Source: Paracoccaceae bacterium
GTDB lineage: Bacteria > Pseudomonadota > Alphaproteobacteria > Rhodobacterales > Rhodobacteraceae
Assembly (NCBI GenBank): GCA_022448245.1
Contig: JAKVCO010000013.1
Span: forward strand, 1 to 64,000
Direction: 5' to 3'
DNA length: 64,000 nt
Positions 59,068 through 64,000 of this stretch are shown here, piece by piece (within the stretch, counting starts at the first letter, position 1; each line of letters begins with the position of its first letter). The notes beneath the pieces were generated by a model. That model was not told where the DNA came from. It saw only the letters and a list, made by a program, of their open reading frames with translations, and searched no databases. The translations under genes were made by a program, and so were the position numbers.

Positions 59068-59511
59068 ATGCCCACGCATTCTGAGACGAAACGACTGCCG
59101 TATACGGCTGACCAGATGTACGCTCTGGTCGCTGATGTTGCCGAATATCCGAAGTTCATTCCTTGGTGCGCGGCCGCGCGCATCCGCTCGCGCCAGCCTT
59201 TTGGCGAGGGTGAAGTGATGCTCGCGGATCTCGTGATCTCGTTCAAAGTCTTTCGGGAGCGTTTTGGTAGCCGGGTGGAGCTCTTCCCCGGGGATCGTCA
59301 GATCAAGACGGAATATATCGACGGGCCGTTTCGTTACATGACATCGACCTGGTCTTTCGCGGACGCGGAAGATGGATGCGACGTGTCATTCTTCGTGGAT
59401 TTTGAGTTCAAGAATGCTGTGCTTCAGGGGCTGATCGGCATGGTCTTCAACGACGCGATGCAGCGCATCGTCCGCGCGTTTGAGCGTCGCGCGGCGGAGC
59501 TTTACGGTTGA
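59068..59511 (+). CDS. COQ10/RatA-type START-domain protein
   Basis: The 147-residue protein has the polyketide-cyclase/COQ10 fold (ALVADVAEYPKFIPWCAAARI at the start, then FRYMTSTWSFADAEDGCDVSFFVDFEFKN and VFNDAMQRIVRAFERRA). In alphaproteobacteria this group binds ubiquinone or its precursors and is needed for respiration. The E. coli relative RatA is also annotated as a toxin, but no antitoxin (RatB) gene is adjacent here. The convergent pncC gene overlaps its end by ten bases. Confidence 0.9.
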   Translation: MPTHSETKRLPYTADQMYALVADVAEYPKFIPWCAAARIRSRQPFGEGEVMLADLVISFKVFRERFGSRVELFPGDRQIKTEYIDGPFRYMTSTWSFADAEDGCDVSFFVDFEFKNAVLQGLIGMVFNDAMQRIVRAFERRAAELYG

Positions 59512-59972
59512 GCCGCATTTTGCACGAGCAGCAGCGCGTAATCCCTTGCTTTTGAACGGACATTGGCGCGTCCAAGGGCGCCAAATTCCACCGTTTCTGT
59601 GCTCACCCCTGCCGCCGTGGCGAGGCCAAAGCACACGCGCCCCTCGGGCTTGTGATCGGACCCGCCGGGGCCCGCGATCCCACTGATGGAGATGGCCACA
59701 TCCGCGCCCGCTTTGGCTAAGGCGCCTGTGGCCATTTCGGCGGCCACTTCCTCGGACACCGCACCATGGGCCTCGAGCGCCTCGGAGGAGACGCCGAGCA
59801 ACTGCTGCTTGGCAGCGTTGGAGTAGGTGACAAAGCCACGCTCAAAGATCTCAGACGATCCGGCGACATCAGTGATGGCGGCGGCGACCATGCCGCCGGT
59901 GCAGCTTTCTGCGCAGGTCACCGTCCAGCCGCGACGGCGCAGAAGACCAAGAAGATTGGACGAGGCTACCAT
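59502..59972 (-). CDS. pncC: Nicotinamide-nucleotide amidase (CinA C-terminal family, PncC)
   Basis: Deamidates NMN to nicotinate mononucleotide in NAD recycling. The 156-residue protein is the stand-alone C-terminal CinA domain: TVTCAESCTGGMVAAAITDVAGSSEIFERGFVTYSNAAKQQLLGV (residues about 16-60) and ISGIAGPGGSDHKPEGRVCFGLA. The N-terminal molybdopterin-like domain of full CinA is absent. The ATG at 59972 (overlapping the pgpA stop) is preferred; the frame opens at 60053, inside pgpA. It is translated after pgpA. Confidence 0.93.
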   Translation of the reverse strand: MVASSNLLGLLRRRGWTVTCAESCTGGMVAAAITDVAGSSEIFERGFVTYSNAAKQQLLGVSSEALEAHGAVSEEVAAEMATGALAKAGADVAISISGIAGPGGSDHKPEGRVCFGLATAAGVSTETVEFGALGRANVRSKARDYALLLVQNAAQP

Positions 59973-60505
59973 AGTGCAACCCGGAAATCCGCTAACCCGA
60001 GAGCCGCCGTAATCGCAAAGAGCGCTATGGCGGCCATCATTCCAGCAAGCCAATCATCTACCATCACTCCCATAGGGCTTTCATGCCGGTCAGCCATACT
60101 CACCGGCCACGGCTTCCAGATGTCAAAAAGCCGAAACAAAAGAAATGCCAACCCCATGCTCAGCCAGAACTCATCGAGTGGAAATCCGGTGGCGGAAACG
60201 GTCCAAGCGGTCGAAGCGCTGTAGAGCTGGACGCAAGGTATGACCGCAGTCCACTGGCCAAGCACTTCATCAATGACGACTTCTGACGGGTCGTGGGGGC
60301 CTTTGCGCGTGACCTCTTTGGTTGCCCAATGGCCGATCACGAGGACTATCACCATGCCCAAAGCGAGCGCATATAAACCACCAAAATGAATGACGGGCAC
60401 GGCAAGGATGAGGCCTGCTAGAGACCCCCAAGTGCCTGGTGCCGGGCGCAGGTAGCCCACGTATCCGACGGTGGCGATAAAGCGGGAAAGGGCGGTCATA
60501 CTCAT
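59966..60505 (-). CDS. pgpA: Phosphatidylglycerophosphatase A
   Basis: Dephosphorylates phosphatidylglycerol phosphate in the inner membrane. The 179-residue protein has four hydrophobic helices. The N-terminal [19 protein letters not shown] and the acid-rich sites [14 protein letters not shown] and FDIWKPWP with [13 protein letters not shown] are typical. It is coupled to pncC and divergent from dusB. The 160-base gap holds the promoter of the nitrogen-regulation operon. Confidence 0.94.
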   Translation of the reverse strand: MSMTALSRFIATVGYVGYLRPAPGTWGSLAGLILAVPVIHFGGLYALALGMVIVLVIGHWATKEVTRKGPHDPSEVVIDEVLGQWTAVIPCVQLYSASTAWTVSATGFPLDEFWLSMGLAFLLFRLFDIWKPWPVSMADRHESPMGVMVDDWLAGMMAAIALFAITAALGLADFRVALW

Positions 60506-60672
60506 ACCCCTCCGTTAGCTGGTTGCACGGTGAAGGGGCAAGTGCGCGCTTTTCGAGCTACAAGTGCACAAAAATTAATCATATGCTGCATTGTGCGCCA
60601 AGAGCGTCTCTGCGCAGTGGAGAAGGCGTAAAGGCAGGGTTAGGGAAAGAGAAACGCCCAAGGAATGTGCAC

Positions 60673-61653
60673 TTGTTGAAGTTTCCGGCAGATGGCGCCG
60701 ATGCGCCTCCCGTTATCTTGGCCCCGCTGGCGGGGATTACGGACCTGCCGTTTCGCTCGCTCGTGGCAGATTTCGGGGCTGATCTGGTGGTCTCCGAGAT
60801 GATCGCCTCCCAAGAGATGTTGCAGGAAAAGGGCTCCACCCGCGACCGTGCCGAGATTGGCGCCAATGTCGAAGGTACCGCGGTTCAGATCGCGGGCCGC
60901 GAGGCGCAATGGATGGCTGAGGCCGCCAAAAAGCTCGCAGGGCAGGGCGCGCGGATCGTCGATATCAACATGGGCTGCCCCGCCAAGAAGGTCACGAACG
61001 GCTATTCGGGCTCGGCGCTTTTGAAAGACCTCGATCATGCGACGTCGCTCATTGAGGCGGTGGTTGCTGCGGTGGACATCCCGGTGACGCTGAAAACGCG
61101 CCTCGGCTGGGATGAAGACCTGCTCAACGCCCACATCCTTGCGCGGCGCGCGGAGGAGGCGGGCATCCGCTACATCACCATTCACGGGCGCACGCGGTGT
61201 CAGTTCTACAAGGGCCGCGCCGATTGGTGGGCGATCCGGCGCGTGAAAGAGGCCATATCGATCCCGGTGATCGCAAATGGCGATATCTGTACGACCGAGG
61301 ATGCACAGGCCGCGCTGACGGCCAGCGGCGCAGACGGCGTGATGGTCGGGCGCGGCGCCCAGGGTGCGCCTTGGCGTCTGGCGCAGATCCAGGATGCCCT
61401 TCGTGGCAAAACCCCGCGCTCGAACCCCGAAAACGACGAATTCATTGACATCGCCTGCCGCCACTACGCCGCCGCCATCGACTTTTACGGCGAAACGCTC
61501 GGCACGCGTGTGATCCGCAAACATTTGGGCTGGTACATGGACACAGCTGAAACCCCAGCGGCACTGCGCCGTGAGATCCTGACTGCCCAAAGCGCCGCCG
61601 ACGTGATGGCCCGTCTGCCAGAGGCCCTGAGCCAGGGGAGGCTTGCGGCATGA
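60673..61653 (+). CDS. dusB: tRNA-dihydrouridine synthase DusB (NifR3)
   Basis: Flavoenzyme that reduces uridine in tRNA. The TIM barrel begins [29 protein letters not shown]. The catalytic Cys is in [21 protein letters not shown], and FMN-binding [12 protein letters not shown] with [16 protein letters not shown] follows. dusB before ntrB is the classic Rhodobacter nifR3-ntrB-ntrC order. The start is uncertain: TTG at 60673 (327 codons including stop) has AAGGA eight bases upstream; GTG 60667 is too close to it, and ATG 60583 or 60523 would add unrelated sequence. Upstream, GTGCACAA (60564) and TTGTGCGC (60591) form an imperfect inverted repeat. Confidence 0.92.
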   Translation: MLKFPADGADAPPVILAPLAGITDLPFRSLVADFGADLVVSEMIASQEMLQEKGSTRDRAEIGANVEGTAVQIAGREAQWMAEAAKKLAGQGARIVDINMGCPAKKVTNGYSGSALLKDLDHATSLIEAVVAAVDIPVTLKTRLGWDEDLLNAHILARRAEEAGIRYITIHGRTRCQFYKGRADWWAIRRVKEAISIPVIANGDICTTEDAQAALTASGADGVMVGRGAQGAPWRLAQIQDALRGKTPRSNPENDEFIDIACRHYAAAIDFYGETLGTRVIRKHLGWYMDTAETPAALRREILTAQSAADVMARLPEALSQGRLAA

Positions 61654-62717
61654 TTTCCTTCGAAGAGCTGTGGTCTTCGTTGCCCGTGCCCGCGCTGACG
61701 GTCGGCGCGGATGACCTGATTGGCGAGATCAATCCGGCGGCAGAATCCTTCCTCAACCAGTCCGAGAAGTCGCTGAAGGGCCGTCCGGTCTGGGACAAGA
61801 TCATGGTCGACGCGCCGCTCGATGACGCGCTGGACCGCGCGCGCGCCAATGGGGTGCCGCTTTTTGTGAACGACGTGGATGTGGGCGGCGGCGAACGCGC
61901 GCCAAAGCTCTGCAATATCCAGGTTGCGCCGCTGCAGAACCGTCAAGGCTCGATGCTGATTCTGATCGAGCCGCGTGAATACGCGGGCCGGATGCGGCGG
62001 AACTCCAAATCGAAGACCGCCGCGAAATCCGCCATCGGCATGGCAGAGATGCTCGCGCACGAGATCAAGAATCCGCTGGCGGGCATCACGGGGGCCGCGC
62101 AGCTTTTGAGCATGAACCTGTCGAACGGCGATCTCGAGATGACGGACCTCATCGTCGAAGAGACACGCCGCATCGTGAAGCTTCTTGAGCAGGTGGAGGA
62201 ATTTGGGAACGTCTCGCCGCCGCAGATGAAGCCTGTGAACATCCACGATATCCTCGATCGGGCGCGCAAATCGGCGGCCCTTGGATACGCGGCGCATATG
62301 AAGATCACCGAGGCCTACGACCCCTCGTTGCCGCCGACGCTGGGCGATGCCGATCAGTTGCTTCAGGTGCTTCTGAACCTGATCAAGAACGCGGCGGAGG
62401 CCTCCAAAGGCGCGCCGGGTGAGATCAAGCTGCGCACCTATTACGAGCAATACCTGCGCCTACGCCGCCCTGATGGGACGGGTCGCGGGCTGCCGCTTCA
62501 GATCGAGATCATCGATGACGGTCCGGGCCTGCCGCCCGAGATTGCCGCTGATATCTTCGACCCCTTCGTTTCGGGCCGCGAAAACGGCACCGGGCTCGGG
62601 CTGGCGCTCGTGTCAAAAATCATTTCGGACCATGACGGCTGGATCAACGTGGAAAGCGTGCCCGGCAGGACGGTCTTTCGCATATCTCTCCCTGTCGCCC
62701 CAAAAGAGGAGCAGTAA
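61650..62717 (+). CDS. ntrB: Nitrogen-regulation sensor kinase NtrB
   Basis: A cytoplasmic two-component kinase/phosphatase that controls NtrC under PII. The N-terminal PAS domain is [25 protein letters not shown]. The H-box is [24 protein letters not shown] with the phospho-His. The ATPase domain has the N-box [13 protein letters not shown]1 [12 protein letters not shown] and G2 [17 protein letters not shown]. The 355 residues are normal. It overlaps dusB by four bases (ATGA), and ntrC starts four bases after it. Confidence 0.95.
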   Translation: MISFEELWSSLPVPALTVGADDLIGEINPAAESFLNQSEKSLKGRPVWDKIMVDAPLDDALDRARANGVPLFVNDVDVGGGERAPKLCNIQVAPLQNRQGSMLILIEPREYAGRMRRNSKSKTAAKSAIGMAEMLAHEIKNPLAGITGAAQLLSMNLSNGDLEMTDLIVEETRRIVKLLEQVEEFGNVSPPQMKPVNIHDILDRARKSAALGYAAHMKITEAYDPSLPPTLGDADQLLQVLLNLIKNAAEASKGAPGEIKLRTYYEQYLRLRRPDGTGRGLPLQIEIIDDGPGLPPEIAADIFDPFVSGRENGTGLGLALVSKIISDHDGWINVESVPGRTVFRISLPVAPKEEQ

Positions 62718-62720
62718 CTC

Positions 62721-64000
62721 ATGGACGGCACCGTTCTTATTGCAGACGACGACCGCACGATCCGCACGGTCCTGACGCAGGCCCTGACGCGGGCGGGCTG
62801 CAAGGTCCATGCCACCTCATCGCTTATGACGCTTCTTCGCTGGGTCGAGGAAGGGAAGGGTGATCTGGTGATCTCGGACGTGATGATGCCCGACGGAAAC
62901 GGCCTCGATGCGCTGCCCCGGATTGGTGAAAAGCGCCCGGGCCTGCCGGTGATCGTGATCTCGGCGCAGAACACGATCGTGACGGCCATTCAGGCGACCG
63001 AGAAGGACGCCTATGACTACTTGCCCAAGCCCTTCGATCTGCCGGACCTGATGAAGCGGGCCTCCCGCGCACTTGAGATGAAGCGCCGTGTGCCGGCGCC
63101 GGCCAATGATGACCAGGCGACCTCAGATGATCTGCCGCTTGTAGGGCGCACGCCCTCCATGCAGGCGCTTTATCGCCTCGTGGCGCGGGTGATGAACGCT
63201 GAGCTTCCGGTGCTGATCACGGGCGAAAGCGGCACGGGCAAAAGCCTCATCGCCAAGGCGATCCACGATTTCTCTGACCGGCGGAATTCTCCCTTCGTGA
63301 CGGTTTCGGGGGAAGATCTTGAGGGTGTGGACGGGCCCTCAGCGCTGCTCGCCAAGGCCCGTGGCGGTTCGCTTCTCTTTGACGAGGTAGGCGATCTGCC
63401 GGACGAAGCTCAGGCCCGCATTGTGCGCATGCTCGACCAGCTGACCGATAACTCGCCCCGAATCATGGCCACGAGCCAGGTCGATCTGATGAGCAAGATG
63501 GAAGCGGGGGAGTTCCGTCAGGACCTTTTTTACCGGCTTTCAGGTGTCACCATGACAGTGCCCGCGCTGCGGGAGCGTGTGGATGATATCCCGCTTCTTG
63601 CCGACCACTTCCTGGGACGCGCAGTCCGCGAGGGGGCTAACCAACGGCGGCTTTCGGCCGATGCGGTGGAGCTTGTGCGGACTTACTCGTGGCCCGGCAA
63701 CGTGCGCCAGCTGGAGAATGCGATCCGTCGCTTGGTGGTGACTGCTGCCGAGGATGAGATCACGCGCCCCGAAGTGGAGAGCGTGCTGGGCAACCAGCCT
63801 GCCGTTGATCCTGTTGCAGGCGCGGCCGATACCGAGAAGCTTTCTGCCAGCGTTGCCAAGCACTTGCGTCGCTACTTTGATCTACATGGTGGGGTTCTGC
63901 CGCCCCCCGGACTCTATCAGCGCATCCTCAAGGAAATCGAGATGCCGCTTATCGAGATCGCGCTTGATGCCACCGGCGGCAATCAAGCCAAATGCGCGGA
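62721..64000 (+). CDS. ntrC: Nitrogen-regulation response regulator NtrC, cut by window edge
   Basis: Activator of nitrogen-limitation genes. The receiver has phospho-acceptor D53 in [19 protein letters not shown]. The AAA domain has Walker [16 protein letters not shown] and Walker [22 protein letters not shown], then [28 protein letters not shown] and [12 protein letters not shown]. Between [13 protein letters not shown] and [15 protein letters not shown] about 20 residues are missing, including the GAFTGA loop that contacts sigma-54. This is the known R. capsulatus form, which works with sigma-70. About 426 residues are present; the Fis-type DNA-binding end is cut off at 64000. Confidence 0.95.
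   Translation, partial: MDGTVLIADDDRTIRTVLTQALTRAGCKVHATSSLMTLLRWVEEGKGDLVISDVMMPDGNGLDALPRIGEKRPGLPVIVISAQNTIVTAIQATEKDAYDYLPKPFDLPDLMKRASRALEMKRRVPAPANDDQATSDDLPLVGRTPSMQALYRLVARVMNAELPVLITGESGTGKSLIAKAIHDFSDRRNSPFVTVSGEDLEGVDGPSALLAKARGGSLLFDEVGDLPDEAQARIVRMLDQLTDNSPRIMATSQVDLMSKMEAGEFRQDLFYRLSGVTMTVPALRERVDDIPLLADHFLGRAVREGANQRRLSADAVELVRTYSWPGNVRQLENAIRRLVVTAAEDEITRPEVESVLGNQPAVDPVAGAADTEKLSASVAKHLRRYFDLHGGVLPPPGLYQRILKEIEMPLIEIALDATGGNQAKCA

Noticed and set aside
59068..59511. Toxin-antitoxin system (RatA label of the COQ10-like protein)
   Set aside because: No RatB or other antitoxin gene is adjacent. The protein fits the COQ10/ubiquinone-binding group conserved in alphaproteobacteria.

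Overview
The window is a GC-rich bacterial chromosome segment, almost certainly from an alphaproteobacterium of the Rhodobacteraceae/Roseobacter type. The evidence is the set of lineage markers: ctrA next to sciP (DUF1153), a nifR3(dusB)-ntrB-ntrC operon whose NtrC lacks the sigma-54 contact loop, GTTC-N7-GTTC LexA-type boxes, DUF1127, DUF6477 and DUF6456 proteins, and the aroK-aroB and frr-uppS-cdsA-rseP-bamA-fabZ-lpxA-lpxI-lpxB clusters. No plasmid, phage, transposon, CRISPR, rRNA or tRNA gene is visible, and no stretch over about 300 bases lacks a gene or gene remnant. The content is mostly core chromosome.

Layout. 1-5.5 kb: a truncated xerD and two unknown envelope genes, divergent from aroK-aroB, then ssb and a lytic transglycosylase. 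5.5-11.6 kb: a lipoprotein and a peptide/nickel-type ABC importer (binding protein, two permeases, no ATPase) beside an AraC regulator. 11.7-15 kb: miaA, pyrH, a small secreted protein divergent from a MarR regulator with a paired operator, and frr. 15.2-24.9 kb: an envelope operon for undecaprenyl diphosphate, CDP-diacylglycerol, site-2 protease, BamA, Skp, FabZ and lipid A (dxr and lpxD are absent). 25-27.8 kb: a broken GNAT gene, mnmA, then the cell-cycle pair sciP-ctrA. 27.9-32.4 kb: ligA, recG, and a 37-residue membrane protein preceded by an array of LexA-type half-sites. 32.6-37.5 kb: NifU-like protein, hisI, gluQ, a methyltransferase, trmFO, an enoyl-CoA hydratase and a thioesterase. 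37.6-40.7 kb: DUF1127 protein divergent from a MocR regulator, then rplM-rpsI. 40.7-44.1 kb: a polyamine-type ABC importer without its binding protein. 44.1-49.4 kb: a packed minus-strand directon (DMT pseudogene, P-loop protein, metA, hydrolase, ppk2, tetR). 49.5-53.7 kb: a FadL-like porin and guaA with two followers. 53.9-60.5 kb: an MttB-family methyltransferase, DUF6477, DUF6456 HTH protein, lipA, hpt, a COQ10-like protein, pncC and pgpA. 60.7-64 kb: dusB-ntrB-ntrC, cut by the right edge.

The most interesting signal is the LexA-type array (32213-32248) in front of the 37-residue single-pass protein after recG, which looks like an SOS-induced small membrane protein analogous to Caulobacter SidA. 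Other notable points: two genes broken by point lesions (GNAT, DMT exporter), a MetA with Glu111 that predicts acetyl-CoA use, and several repeat pairs in divergent promoters that look like operators for the adjacent regulators. All functional statements rest on reading motifs by eye; no database search was run.
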